From Agromyces sp. H17E-10 (GTDB lineage Bacteria > Actinomycetota > Actinomycetes > Actinomycetales > Microbacteriaceae), in assembly GCF_022919715.1 (NCBI RefSeq), contig NZ_CP095042.1, forward strand, positions 4,154,001 to 4,218,000: 64,000 nucleotides of DNA, read 5' to 3'. Position 1 is the stretch's first letter. The number at the start of each line of letters is the position of its first letter. Positions 7,282 through 16,124 of this stretch are shown in pieces. The translations under genes and the position numbers were made by a program. Under the pieces are notes generated by a model, which saw only the letters and a program-made list of their open reading frames with translations, was not told the origin of the DNA and did no database searches.

Positions 7282-7983
7282 TCAGGACTCGCCGAAACCC
7301 GACCGCGCCAGCTCGGCGATCGCTTCGACCGCGTCCGCCGCGTCCGCGTCGTCGCTCGCGATCTCGAGGCTCGCGCCCTTCGTCAGCCCGAGCGACATGA
7401 TGCCCAGCAGGCTCTTCGCGTCGGCACCGTTCACCGTGATCCGCTGCGGGTAGCGCGCCGCGAGCTTGACGAGCTCGGCGGCCGGACGAGCGTGCAGGCC
7501 GTCCGCGTTGACGAGGGTGACCGTGCGCGCATATCGGGATGCCTCGGGGCCGGCGCCCTCCGCAACGGACGGCGCTCCGCCGGCTGCCGTCGGGTGTTCG
7601 CCGCGTGCGCTCTCCGCCGCTCGCACGACCGCATCGAGCTCGTCACCGGACTCGGCCGCGACCGCCGCCGCGACGGCGCCCTCCACGAGCGGCGCATCGG
7701 CGATCCTCGTGCGGGCGCGGGCCTCGTCGTCGAGGAAGTCGAGCACGGTCTCCGCCGTGAGGATCGCCGATCCGAGGTCGCAGAGCACGACCGCGCCGGC
7801 GCCCGAGTCGGCCTCGGCGACGGCAGCGGCGACGAGATCGAAGCTCGTACCGATGCGGCCGTCGTCGGTGCCGCCCGCCGGCACCAGCGCGACGGTCGGC
7901 GCCATCTGCCGCGCGAGCTTCGCAAGCCCCGAGGCGATCTCCGCAGAGTGCGAGACGAGGACGAGCCCCACCGTGCCGCCCAT
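7282..7983 (-). CDS. dhaM: Dihydroxyacetone kinase phosphotransfer subunit DhaM (EIIA-HPr fusion)
   Basis: 233 aa. The N-terminal domain (about 1-130) is a mannose-type EIIA with VGLVLVSHSAEIASGL, whose His near residue 12 accepts phosphate; the C-terminal domain (about 150-233) is HPr with NADGLHARPAAELV, carrying the HPr active-site His. DhaM passes phosphate from the PTS to ADP bound on DhaL, so dihydroxyacetone is phosphorylated at the expense of phosphoenolpyruvate. Unlike E. coli DhaM it has no enzyme I domain, so a separate PtsI is needed. ATG at 7983 is chosen because AGGGG lies about seven bases before it; GTG at 7989 overlaps the dhaL stop. Confidence 0.9.
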   Translation of the reverse strand: MGGTVGLVLVSHSAEIASGLAKLARQMAPTVALVPAGGTDDGRIGTSFDLVAAAVAEADSGAGAVVLCDLGSAILTAETVLDFLDDEARARTRIADAPLVEGAVAAAVAAESGDELDAVVRAAESARGEHPTAAGGAPSVAEGAGPEASRYARTVTLVNADGLHARPAAELVKLAARYPQRITVNGADAKSLLGIMSLGLTKGASLEIASDDADAADAVEAIAELARSGFGES

Positions 7984-7985
7984 CG

Positions 7986-8633
7986 TCACGCCCCTGCCGC
8001 GCCGTCTGCGGCATCGGCGGCCGCGCGCAGCAGCAACGCGCTCGACTCCGCGCCGGGATCGCGATGGCCGGCGGAGCGTTCGCCGAGGTAGCTCGCACGC
8101 CCCTTGCGGGCGACGAGCGGCTCCGTGGCCACGGCGCCCGCCTCGGCCGCGGATGCCGCAGCGTCGAGCACCTCGGTCGCGTCGGCGCCGGCCGCCGCGA
8201 CCGCAGCCGCCGCCTCGACGGCCGGGGTCCAGGCGTCGACCATCGTCTTGTCGCCGGGTTCGGCCTTGCCGCGGAGGACGATGCCGTCGCGAGCGGCCTC
8301 GAGGAGGCTCGCGATCGCGGGACCGTCGAGCGAGTCCCGCCCCGCGACGGCGGCCGCCGCCTTGAGGTACGCCGTGCCGTACAGCGGCCCTGCGGCGCCA
8401 CCCACCGTGGAGATGAGCGTCGTGGCGACGAGCTTCAGCACGTCGGCCGGAACCGCACCCGCGGCGAGATCGTCGAGTTTCGCGGCGACCGCCTGGAACC
8501 CGCGATCCATGTTCTCGCCGTGATCGCCGTCGCCGATCTCGCGATCGAGCGTGATCAGCTCCACCCGGTGCTCGCCGATGCGCTCGGCGCTCAGCCGGGT
8601 CCAGTCCACCGCCCACGTGATGTCGAGGCCCAC
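7986..8633 (-). CDS. dhaL: Dihydroxyacetone kinase ADP-binding subunit DhaL
   Basis: 215 aa, the standard DhaL length. The nucleotide and magnesium site is visible as LDREIGDGDHGENMDRGF (about residues 28-45), with three clustered aspartates. The later TVGGAAGPLYGTAYLK and GDKTMVDAWTPA segments are also family signatures. ADP stays bound and is rephosphorylated by DhaM, then the phosphate goes to substrate on DhaK. The GTG start follows AAGGAGGGGC; it lies 17 bases after the dhaK stop. Gene order dhaK-dhaL-dhaM on the minus strand is that of a PTS-dependent operon. Confidence 0.9.
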   Translation of the reverse strand: MGLDITWAVDWTRLSAERIGEHRVELITLDREIGDGDHGENMDRGFQAVAAKLDDLAAGAVPADVLKLVATTLISTVGGAAGPLYGTAYLKAAAAVAGRDSLDGPAIASLLEAARDGIVLRGKAEPGDKTMVDAWTPAVEAAAAVAAAGADATEVLDAAASAAEAGAVATEPLVARKGRASYLGERSAGHRDPGAESSALLLRAAADAADGAAGA

Positions 8634-8650
8634 CGCCCCTCCTTCTTCCG

Positions 8651-9652
8651 TCACCGGCCCCAGCGGAGTGCAGCCGTCTGCACCGGGGCATCCCAGAGTT
8701 CGATCATCTCGTCGTCGAGCTTCAACAGGGTGATCGACATCCCCTGCATCTCGAGGGAGGTGATGTAGCTGCCGACGAGCGAGCGGGCGATCCGGATGCC
8801 CCGTGCCTCGAGCACCTCGACGGCGCGACGGAACGCGATGTACAGCTCGATCTGCGGCGTGCCGCCCATGCCGTTCACGAAGAGCAGCGTTTGCTCGCCG
8901 GACTCGTACGGCAGATCGTCGAGGATCGGTTCGAGCAGTCGATCGACCAGCCGGTCGGCGGGCTCGAGTCCGACGCGCTCGCGACCGGGCTCGCCATGGA
9001 TGCCGATGCCGATCTCGATCTCGTCGTCGGCGAGCGTGAAGCTCGGCTCGCCCGCGTGCGGCACAACGCAGGGCGTGAGCGCGAGGCCCATCGAGCGCGC
9101 GGCCGCGTTCACCCGTTCGGCGATCGCGGCGACCTCCTCGAGGGAATCGCCCCGTTCGGCCGCGGCCCCCGCGATCTTCTCGACGAGCACCGTCCCCGCC
9201 ACGCCGCGCCGGCCGGCGGTGTAGAGCGAGTCGCGCACGGCGACGTCGTCGTTGGTGACGACGGCACGCACCTCGATGCCCTCGGCAGCCGCCAGATCTG
9301 CGGCCGTCTCGAAGTTGAGCACGTCGCCCGTGTAGTTCTTCACGATGTGCAGCACGCCCGAGCCCCCGTCGACGGCCTTCGTCGCCTCGAGGATCGGATC
9401 TGGCGTCGGCGACGTGAACACGGCGCCGGGCACTGCGGCATCCAGCATGCCGAACCCGACGAAGCCCGCGTGCAGCGGCTCGTGCCCGCTGCCTCCGCCG
9501 CTCACGAGCCCGACCTTCCCGGCGATCGGCGCGTCCGCACGCACGACCCGGATCGGATCGACCTCCACGCGGACGAGATCCGCGTGCGCGAGTGCGAACC
9601 CCGCGACCGACTCGTCGACGACGCGCTTCGGGTCGTTGATGATCTTCTTCAT
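8651..9652 (-). CDS. dhaK: Dihydroxyacetone kinase substrate-binding subunit DhaK
   Basis: 333 aa, typical length. It has [21 protein letters not shown] (split as GGGSGHEP, about residues 46-53), which lines the dihydroxyacetone site, and [11 protein letters not shown] (about residues 212-222), whose His forms the covalent hemiaminal with the substrate carbonyl. [10 protein letters not shown] and [14 protein letters not shown] are further signatures. It is the first gene of dhaKLM and is divergent from glpF-glpK, so both routes from glycerol meet here. A GGAAAGGGG ribosome-binding site stands five bases before the ATG. Confidence 0.92.
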   Translation of the reverse strand: MKKIINDPKRVVDESVAGFALAHADLVRVEVDPIRVVRADAPIAGKVGLVSGGGSGHEPLHAGFVGFGMLDAAVPGAVFTSPTPDPILEATKAVDGGSGVLHIVKNYTGDVLNFETAADLAAAEGIEVRAVVTNDDVAVRDSLYTAGRRGVAGTVLVEKIAGAAAERGDSLEEVAAIAERVNAAARSMGLALTPCVVPHAGEPSFTLADDEIEIGIGIHGEPGRERVGLEPADRLVDRLLEPILDDLPYESGEQTLLFVNGMGGTPQIELYIAFRRAVEVLEARGIRIARSLVGSYITSLEMQGMSITLLKLDDEMIELWDAPVQTAALRWGR

Positions 9653-9795
9653 CGTCACCCCTTTCCGTCTCCGCCAGGGGCATGTCGCGGCGCGGCGGCC
9701 CCGGCGCAGCGCTCCCTCCGCAAACCTACGCCCCGACCGCATCCCGCCGTAAGGCCGGTCCGCCAACTCGCGGCAGATCGTTCCCCCCGAAGGGG

Positions 9796-9812
9796 TCACG
9801 GCGCTATCGTGA
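9796..9812. promoter_or_regulatory. Inverted repeat overlapping a possible glpF -10
   Basis: TCACG (9796-9800) and CGTGA (9808-9812) flank GCGCTAT, and TATCGT at 9804-9809 is a possible -10 for glpF, giving a leader of about 40 bases. The site lies in the 206-base dhaK-glpF divergent gap. The arms are only five bases, so this is a weak call. Confidence 0.3.
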
Positions 9813-9858
9813 CAGACGAGCGGCTGCGACGGCGCACCGCCAACGAAGGGGGTTGCAC

Positions 9859-10626
9859 ATGAATCTCGGCACCATCTTCCTCTCGGAACTGGTCGGCACC
9901 GCCATGCTGGTGCTGCTCGGTTGCGGTGTGGTCGCGAACGTCGCGCTCATCCGCAACAAGGGCCACAACGGCGGGTTCCTCATGGTGAACATCGGCTGGG
10001 GCCTCGCGGTCTTCGCCGGCGTCATCGTCTCGTACGCCTCGGGTGCGCACATCAACCCGGCCGTCACGCTGGGGCTCACGGTCAACCTCCTCGGCGAGGG
10101 CAAGACCGAGTTCGTCCCGGGCGTGCCCATCGACGGCGCATCCATCGCGACCTACATCAGCGCGCAGCTGATCGGCGCCATCATCGGTGCCATCGTCTGC
10201 TGGCTGGCGTACAAGCAGCACTTCGACGAGGAGCCCGACGCGGCCAACAAGCTCGGCGTGTTCTCCACCGGTCCGGCGATCCGCTCCTACGGGTGGAACC
10301 TCATCACCGAGATCATCGGCACGTTCGTGCTCGTGTTCGTCGTCGTCGGCTTCGGTCGCAACGGCGACGCGTCCGGACTCGCGTCGCTCGGCGCGCTGCC
10401 GGTGGCCCTGCTCGTGATCGGCATCGGCGCGTCGCTCGGTGGACCGACGGGGTACGCCATCAACCCGGCACGTGACCTCGGGCCGCGCATCGCGCACGCC
10501 ATCCTGCCCATCAAGGGCAAGGGCGGCTCGGACTGGTCGTACTCCTGGGTGCCCGTCGTCGGGCCCATCATCGGCGGACTCATCGCCGGCTGGGCGGCGC
10601 TCGTGCTGCTTCCCATCATCACGTGA
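9859..10626 (+). CDS. glpF: Glycerol facilitator / aquaglyceroporin
   Basis: 255 aa with six membrane helices and the two half-helices that meet in the channel: [10 protein letters not shown] (about residues 67-76) and [11 protein letters not shown] (about residues 199-209). The second motif is followed by Asp-Leu-Gly, as in glycerol-conducting members rather than water-only aquaporins. It lets glycerol in by diffusion; GlpK then traps it by phosphorylation. The ATG follows AAGGGGG. It is 89 bases upstream of glpK and most likely cotranscribed. A TATCGT hexamer and small inverted repeat precede it. Confidence 0.92.
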   Translation: MNLGTIFLSELVGTAMLVLLGCGVVANVALIRNKGHNGGFLMVNIGWGLAVFAGVIVSYASGAHINPAVTLGLTVNLLGEGKTEFVPGVPIDGASIATYISAQLIGAIIGAIVCWLAYKQHFDEEPDAANKLGVFSTGPAIRSYGWNLITEIIGTFVLVFVVVGFGRNGDASGLASLGALPVALLVIGIGASLGGPTGYAINPARDLGPRIAHAILPIKGKGGSDWSYSWVPVVGPIIGGLIAGWAALVLLPIIT

Positions 10627-10715
10627 GGCGCCCGGTCCCGTTCGTCGAACCGGCCAGTCTCCAGATCAACCACGTGCGCGCCGTGACTTCCTGCGCGCAG
10701 GAATGAGAGGAACCC

Positions 10716-12230
10716 ATGCCCGACTACATCCTCGCGATCGACCAGGGCACCACGAGCTCGCGCGCGATCATCTTCGACAAGGCCGGATCGATCGTCGCGA
10801 CCGGGCAGCTCGAGCACGAGCAGATCTTCCCGAAGGCCGGCTGGGTCGAGCACGACCCCGCCGAGATCTGGCGCAACACCCGTGAGGTGATCGGCCAGGC
10901 GCTCGGCAAGGCCGACCTCACCCGCCACGACATCGCCGCGGTGGGCATCACGAACCAGCGCGAGACGGCCGTGGTCTGGGACAAGCACACGGGCGAGCCG
11001 GTGTACAACGCGATCGTCTGGCAGGACACCCGGACGCAGCCGATCGTCGACCGGCTCGCCGCCGACGGCGGCGTGGAGCGCTTCAAGCCGAAGGTCGGCC
11101 TGCCGCTCGCGACGTACTTCTCGGGCACGAAGATCGTCTGGATCCTCGAGAACGTCCCTGGTGCGCGCGAACGCGCCGAGGCCGGCGACCTGCTGTTCGG
11201 AACGACCGACTGCTGGGTGCTCTGGAACCTCACCGGCGGCCACGAGGGCGGCGTCCACGCGACCGACGTCACGAACGCGAGCCGCACGATGTTCATGGAC
11301 CTCGAGACCCTGCAGTGGGACGACGAGATCCTCGCCGCCTTCGGCGTCCCGCGCTCGATGCTGCCCGAGATCAAGAGCTCGTCCGAGGTCTACGGCACCG
11401 TCGAGCCCTCGAGCCTGCTGCGCGAGGTCCCGGTCGCGGGCATCCTCGGCGACCAGCAGGCCGCGACCTTCGGGCAGGCGGCCTTCGATCCGGGCGAGTC
11501 CAAGAACACCTACGGCACCGGCAACTTCCTGATCTTCAACACGGGCGAGGAGATCGTCCACTCGAAGAACGGGCTGTTGACGACGCTCGGGTACAAGCTC
11601 GGCGACGACGCTCCCCACTACGCACTCGAGGGGTCGATCGCGGTGACCGGATCGCTGATCCAGTGGCTCCGTGACAACCTCGGGCTGTTCCAGAGCGCAC
11701 CCGAGGTGGAGGAGCTGGCGAAGTCGGTCGAGGACAACGGCGGTGCGTACTTCGTGCCGGCGTTCTCGGGGTTGTTCGCGCCCTACTGGCGACCCGATGC
11801 GCGCGGTGCCCTCGTCGGCCTCACGCGGTTCGTGAACAAGGGACACATCGCCCGTGCCGCGCTCGAGGCGACCGCGTTCCAGACGCGCGAGGTGCTCGAC
11901 GCGGTCAATGCCGACTCGGGTGTCGAACTCACCGAGCTCAAGGTCGACGGCGGCATGATCGCGAACAACACGCTCATGCAGTTCCAGGCCGACATCCTCG
12001 GAGTTCCCGTCGTGCGTCCCGTCGTCGCCGAGACGACGGCCCTCGGCGCGGCGTACGCCGCCGGTCTCGCTGTCGGCTTCTGGGCGAACCTCGACGAGCT
12101 CCGCGCCAACTGGCAGGAGGACTCGCGCTGGGAGCCCGCGATGGAGCCCGACGAGCGCGAGCGGCGCCTGCGGCTCTGGAAGAAGGCCGTCACGAAGACC
12201 TTCGACTGGGTCGACGACGACGTGGAGTGA
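10716..12230 (+). CDS. glpK: Glycerol kinase
   Basis: 504 aa, the family length (FGGY carbohydrate kinases). The N-terminal phosphate-binding motif is [12 protein letters not shown] (about residues 6-17). [18 protein letters not shown] sequence ([14 protein letters not shown], about 77-90) carries substrate residues, and the C-terminal FGGY signature region includes [18 protein letters not shown]. It converts glycerol and ATP to sn-glycerol 3-phosphate in the cytoplasm. It lies downstream of glpF and ends seven bases before a strong 17-bp hairpin. A GAGAGGAA ribosome-binding site precedes the ATG. Confidence 0.96.
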   Translation: MPDYILAIDQGTTSSRAIIFDKAGSIVATGQLEHEQIFPKAGWVEHDPAEIWRNTREVIGQALGKADLTRHDIAAVGITNQRETAVVWDKHTGEPVYNAIVWQDTRTQPIVDRLAADGGVERFKPKVGLPLATYFSGTKIVWILENVPGARERAEAGDLLFGTTDCWVLWNLTGGHEGGVHATDVTNASRTMFMDLETLQWDDEILAAFGVPRSMLPEIKSSSEVYGTVEPSSLLREVPVAGILGDQQAATFGQAAFDPGESKNTYGTGNFLIFNTGEEIVHSKNGLLTTLGYKLGDDAPHYALEGSIAVTGSLIQWLRDNLGLFQSAPEVEELAKSVEDNGGAYFVPAFSGLFAPYWRPDARGALVGLTRFVNKGHIARAALEATAFQTREVLDAVNADSGVELTELKVDGGMIANNTLMQFQADILGVPVVRPVVAETTALGAAYAAGLAVGFWANLDELRANWQEDSRWEPAMEPDERERRLRLWKKAVTKTFDWVDDDVE

Positions 12231-12237
12231 CCGGTTC

Positions 12238-12274
12238 GCAGCGGGGGCCCGTGGAGTCCACGGGCCCCCGCTGC
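12238..12274. terminator. Strong bidirectional terminator between glpK and trpD
   Basis: A perfect 17-bp stem, 12238-12254 with 12258-12274, closes a 3-base loop. There is no U-tract, as is common in high-GC actinobacteria. It lies between convergent glpK and trpD and can serve both. Confidence 0.85.
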
Positions 12275-12334
12275 GTGCGTGCGGCGCGCCGACGGCTCGG
12301 CCAGGTGGGCGACCGAGCTCCCTAGGCGCCCCCG

Positions 12335-13387
12335 TCAGCGTCTGGTCGCCTCGATCCACTCGGCGAGCTTCGCGGCGGCGGCGCCGCTGTCGATGGCTTC
12401 TTCGGCGACCGCCATCTTGTCGCGGAAGCGGTCGAGGATCGGCCGCTGGAACTGACCCGGATCCTTCGCGAGGTCGAACGAGACGAGTCCTGCTGCGGCG
12501 TTGAGCACGACGATGTCGCGCACCGGCCCGCGTGCGCCCGCCAGCACGTCGTGCACGATCGTCGCGTTGTGCGCGGAGTCGCCGCCCATGAGCTGGTCGA
12601 TGCTCGCACGCGGGATGCCGAGGTCGCGCGGTTCGAGGTCGTGCTCCTTCACCGTTCCGCCTGACACCTCCCACACGTGGGAGTGACCCGTCGTCGTCAG
12701 TTCGTCGAGCCCGTCGTCGCCACGGAACACGAGCGCCGTCGCACCACGGGTCTGGAACACCCCGACGATGAGCGGAACCCGGTCGAGGTGGGCGACGCCC
12801 ACTGCTGACGCCTCGGGGCGGGCCGGATTGCAGAGCGGCCCGAGGAAGTTGAACACGGTCGCGATGCCCAGCTGTGCGCGCACGGGGCCCGCGTGCCGGA
12901 ATCCGGGATGGAACGCCGCCGCATAGGCGAACGTGATGCCCGCGTCGTCGAGCACGGATGCAACGCGCTCAGGAGGGAGCGCGAGGTCGAGTCCGAGCGC
13001 CGCGAGCACGTCCGACGAGCCCGACGCGCTGCTCGCGGCGCGATTGCCGTGCTTGATCACGGGAACCCCCGCTGCCGCGGCCACGATCGACGCCATCGTC
13101 GAGACGTTCACCGTGCCGAACCGGTCACCGCCGGTGCCGACGATGTCGAGCGCCATCGGATCGGCGCGAAGCGGCACGGCGTGGTCGAGAACCGCATCTC
13201 GGAAGCCGACGATCTCGTCGACCGTCTCCCCCTTGATGCGCAGCGCGACGAGGAACGCCGCCAGTTGCGCCTCGGTCGCCTGGCCGGTCATGACCTGCTC
13301 CATGCACCAGGCGGCGTCCGAAACGCTGAGGTCTTCTCCCTGTACGAGGGAGTTCAGAATGTCTGGCCAGTTCTGGTGCGCGGGCAT
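12335..13387 (-). CDS. trpD: Anthranilate phosphoribosyltransferase
   Basis: 350 aa. It joins anthranilate and PRPP in tryptophan synthesis. [17 protein letters not shown] (about residues 81-97) binds PRPP, and [21 protein letters not shown] (given in two parts: [16 protein letters not shown]) lines the anthranilate and PRPP sites. [13 protein letters not shown] is a further signature. It stands apart from other trp genes, as in many Actinobacteria where it neighbours the bc1-aa3 genes. The ATG at 13387 is supported by TAGGAT seven bases upstream (13395-13400); a longer start at 13414 would lie upstream of that box. Confidence 0.94.
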   Translation of the reverse strand: MPAHQNWPDILNSLVQGEDLSVSDAAWCMEQVMTGQATEAQLAAFLVALRIKGETVDEIVGFRDAVLDHAVPLRADPMALDIVGTGGDRFGTVNVSTMASIVAAAAGVPVIKHGNRAASSASGSSDVLAALGLDLALPPERVASVLDDAGITFAYAAAFHPGFRHAGPVRAQLGIATVFNFLGPLCNPARPEASAVGVAHLDRVPLIVGVFQTRGATALVFRGDDGLDELTTTGHSHVWEVSGGTVKEHDLEPRDLGIPRASIDQLMGGDSAHNATIVHDVLAGARGPVRDIVVLNAAAGLVSFDLAKDPGQFQRPILDRFRDKMAVAEEAIDSGAAAAKLAEWIEATRR

Positions 13388-13444
13388 GCAGCCGATCCTA
13401 TCGGCCCGATTCACGGCGGATTCCCGGGCGTTGCACAGTGCGAC

Positions 13445-13458
13445 TTAGGGTTCCCTAA
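13445..13458. promoter_or_regulatory. Palindrome upstream of the ctaE-qcrCAB operon
   Basis: TTAGGG (13445-13450) and CCCTAA (13453-13458) are perfect arms around TT, in the 141-base trpD-ctaE divergent gap. It lies about 60 bases before the probable ctaE -10 (CATAAT, 13516-13521), a place suited to an activator or operator. It is too short and wrongly spaced for the 19-bp DtxR/IdeR box. Confidence 0.4.
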
Positions 13459-13528
13459 CCACGAGGCCTGCGACACGACGGCCGATGATGACGAAAACTC
13501 CGCCGGGATTTCGGCCATAATGGGGAGC

Positions 13529-14164
13529 GTGACGAGCACCTCAATCACTTATCAGGCGAGCGCGCCCGTGATCAATCGACCGAACACCGTAGCGGTGGGC
13601 ACGATCGTCTGGCTGGGCAGCGAGGTCATGTTCTTCGCGGGTCTCTTCGCGATCTACTTCACGCTGCGCTCGACGTCGCCCGAGCTCTGGGAGGCGCAGG
13701 CCGGTCGGCTCAACTTCCCGTTCGCGCTGACGAACACGATCATCCTGGTCCTGTCGTCGTTCACCTGTCAGTTCGGCGTGTTCGCGGCGGAGCGACTGCA
13801 GCCGTACGCGCGCGGCCCGTGGTGGAACCCCGCCAAGTGGGGCATGGTCGAGTGGTTCTTCCTCACGTACGCCATGGGCGCCATCTTCGTCGCCGGCCAG
13901 ATCTGGGAGTACGCGACGCTGGTCTCCGAGGGCATCTCGATCAGCTCCGACTCCTACGGCTCGGCGTTCTACCTGACGACCGGCTTCCACGGCCTGCACG
14001 TCACCGGCGGTCTCATCGCCTTCCTCCTCGTCATCGGACGAGTGTTCGCGATCAAGAACTTCGGTCACCGTGAAGCGACCAGCGCGATCGTCGTCTCGTA
14101 CTACTGGCACTTCGTCGACGTCGTCTGGATCGGCCTGTTCCTCGTCATCTACGTCTTGAAATAG
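13529..14164 (+). CDS. ctaE: Cytochrome c oxidase subunit III
   Basis: 211 aa with five membrane helices, the short actinobacterial form. [17 protein letters not shown] (about residues 28-44) and [15 protein letters not shown] (about residues 145-159) are the subunit III signatures, the latter with the conserved His, and [14 protein letters not shown] ends it. It belongs to the aa3 oxidase, which in this phylum forms a supercomplex with the bc1 complex encoded next. GTG at 13529 is preferred to ATG at 13520 because CATAAT (13516-13521) overlaps the ATG and places the transcript start at the GTG. Confidence 0.93.
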   Translation: MTSTSITYQASAPVINRPNTVAVGTIVWLGSEVMFFAGLFAIYFTLRSTSPELWEAQAGRLNFPFALTNTIILVLSSFTCQFGVFAAERLQPYARGPWWNPAKWGMVEWFFLTYAMGAIFVAGQIWEYATLVSEGISISSDSYGSAFYLTTGFHGLHVTGGLIAFLLVIGRVFAIKNFGHREATSAIVVSYYWHFVDVVWIGLFLVIYVLK

Positions 14165-14214
14165 TCCACCACCCGATGCGTCAGACCCGAAAGCCCGCGA
14201 ACAGGAAGAACCAC

Positions 14215-15009
14215 ATGACCCGCCAGAAGCGTCGCACCGGCCGCCGGCACCCGCTCGCAACCGTCGCGCTCCTCGCCCTGGGCCTCGTCTTCACCGGCGG
14301 CGCCTACGCCGCACTGAGTGCCGGCACGGTCGCCCAGGCAGAGGGCGACCCGACGTCGCAGCAGACCATCGACGAGGGCAAGAAGCTCTTCCAGGCGAAC
14401 TGCGCCACCTGTCACGGTATGAACGCGCAGGGTACCGACGACGGCCCCAGCCTCATCGGCGTCGGCGCGGCGGCGGTCGACTTCCAGGTCGGCACCGGGC
14501 GCATGCCCATGCAGATGCAGGGACCGCAGGCGCCGCAGAAGCCGCCGCAGTTCACCGACGAGCAGGTCAAGCAGCTCGCCTACTACGTCGCGTCGCTCGG
14601 GCCCGGGCCCGAGATCCCCGCCGACCACCTCGTCAACGGCGGCGGCGATGCAGCGAACGGTGCGGAACTCTTCCGCATCAACTGCGCGATGTGCCACAAC
14701 GTCGCCGGCGCCGGCGGCGCCCTCACCGAGGGCAAGTACGCTCCCCCGCTCACCGAGGTCACGGGCGTCCACATCTACGAGGCGATGGTCACGGGCCCGC
14801 AGAACATGCCGGTCTTCAACGACCTCAACATCTCGCCTGAAGACAAGCGCGACATCATCACGTACCTCAAGTACGTCCAGGACAACCGTTCACCCGGCGG
14901 ATTCGAGCTCGGCTCGCTCGGCCCGGTCTCGGAGGGCCTGTTCATCTGGATCTTCGGTCTCGGCACGATCGTCGCGATCACCGTGTGGATCACGGCGAAG
15001 TCCAACTAG
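14215..15009 (+). CDS. qcrC: Diheme cytochrome c subunit of the bc1 complex
   Basis: 264 aa. A twin basic start and one hydrophobic segment (about residues 15-35) anchor the protein with its haem domains outside. Two CxxCH haem c sites appear, CATCHGM (about residue 63) and CAMCHNV (about residue 160), each in a cytochrome c domain, followed by a C-terminal helix GLFIWIFGLGTIVAITVWI. The diheme form bridges bc1 and aa3 directly, so no soluble cytochrome c is needed. ATG at 14215 follows AGGAAG; an upstream start at 14176 would add 13 residues. Confidence 0.94.
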   Translation: MTRQKRRTGRRHPLATVALLALGLVFTGGAYAALSAGTVAQAEGDPTSQQTIDEGKKLFQANCATCHGMNAQGTDDGPSLIGVGAAAVDFQVGTGRMPMQMQGPQAPQKPPQFTDEQVKQLAYYVASLGPGPEIPADHLVNGGGDAANGAELFRINCAMCHNVAGAGGALTEGKYAPPLTEVTGVHIYEAMVTGPQNMPVFNDLNISPEDKRDIITYLKYVQDNRSPGGFELGSLGPVSEGLFIWIFGLGTIVAITVWITAKSN

Positions 15010-15047
15010 CGGCAGCCCGGCACCGAAGAAGACTCAGAAGGAGAACC

Positions 15048-16124
15048 ATGGCACAGGACGACCACAGCGGCGCGGAAGTCGCCGCTGCCGACTCGTCGCA
15101 CGCCGCGCACGATTCGAACGTCTCGCACGGCACCGCGGTGATCGCGGCCGACACGTTCGAGAACCCCGGCTTCCCGCCGCACCGCCCCCGCGTGACCGAC
15201 GAGGACCCCAAGCGCGAGAAGCGCGCCCAGCGCACCGTCTACACGCTGTTCTACCTGTCGATCCTCGGCAGCGTCTGGGCGATCGCCGCGTACATGCTCT
15301 TCCCGATCGAGTCGAACGACGTCGGCATGGTCCGACTGAACAACATGTTCTTCGGACTCGGCGCGACCCTGGCCCTGCTCGGGATCGGCTTCGGTGCCGT
15401 GCACTGGGCCAAGGCGCTCATGGCCGACGTCGAGCTCGCCGACGAGCGCCACCCCATCGGCGGTACGCCCGAGACGCAGGCGGCGGCCGCCAAGGTGTTC
15501 GCCGACGCCGACCAGGAGTCCGGCTTCACCCGCCGCGCGGTCGTCCGCAACAGCCTCATCGGCGCCCTGCTCGTCTTCCCGCTGCCGGCGATCGTGCTGT
15601 TCCGCGGCTTCGCGCCCCAGGACCAGAACCCCATCGAGCTGCTGAGCCACACGATGTGGCAGAAGGGCAGCCGCCTCACGCTCGATCCGTCGGGCACGCC
15701 CATCAAGGCGGCCGACGTGACGATCGGCAGCGCGTTCCACGTCATCCCCGAGGGCCTCGCCGAGCTCGAGCACGGCAAGCTCGAAGAGAAGGCGAAGGCT
15801 GCGGTCCTGCTCATGCGTCTCAACCCGGCCGAGCTCAACGAGCTTCCCGAGCGCAAGGACTGGTCGTACGACGGCATCGTCGCCTACTCGAAGATCTGCA
15901 CGCACGTCGGCTGCCCCGTCGCGCTGTACGAGCAGCACACGCACCACCTGCTGTGCCCGTGCCACCAGTCGCAGTTCGACGTCACGAACCACTGCGAGGT
16001 CATCTTCGGCCCGGCCAAGCGTCCGCTGCCGCAGCTGCCGATCACCGTCGACGACGAGGGCTACCTCGTCGCGCAGAGCGACTTCACCGAACCCGTCGGC
16101 CCGAGCTTCTGGGAGCGCCATTGA
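15048..16124 (+). CDS. qcrA: Rieske iron-sulfur subunit of the bc1 complex
   Basis: 358 aa, the long actinobacterial form with three membrane helices (about residues 65-85, 105-125 and 170-190) rather than one. The 2Fe-2S site is CTHVGCP and CPCHQSQFD near residues 284-310, with two Cys and two His ligands. It takes electrons from menaquinol and passes them to the diheme QcrC. A GAAGGAGA ribosome-binding site precedes the ATG. Its stop codon overlaps the TTG start of qcrB, which couples their translation. Confidence 0.94.
   Translation: MAQDDHSGAEVAAADSSHAAHDSNVSHGTAVIAADTFENPGFPPHRPRVTDEDPKREKRAQRTVYTLFYLSILGSVWAIAAYMLFPIESNDVGMVRLNNMFFGLGATLALLGIGFGAVHWAKALMADVELADERHPIGGTPETQAAAAKVFADADQESGFTRRAVVRNSLIGALLVFPLPAIVLFRGFAPQDQNPIELLSHTMWQKGSRLTLDPSGTPIKAADVTIGSAFHVIPEGLAELEHGKLEEKAKAAVLLMRLNPAELNELPERKDWSYDGIVAYSKICTHVGCPVALYEQHTHHLLCPCHQSQFDVTNHCEVIFGPAKRPLPQLPITVDDEGYLVAQSDFTEPVGPSFWERH

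Noticed and set aside
13445..13458. Reading TTAGGGTTCCCTAA as a DtxR/IdeR iron box
   Set aside because: The iron box is a 19-bp palindrome with a different core; this one is 14 bp, so only 'unknown operator' is supportable.
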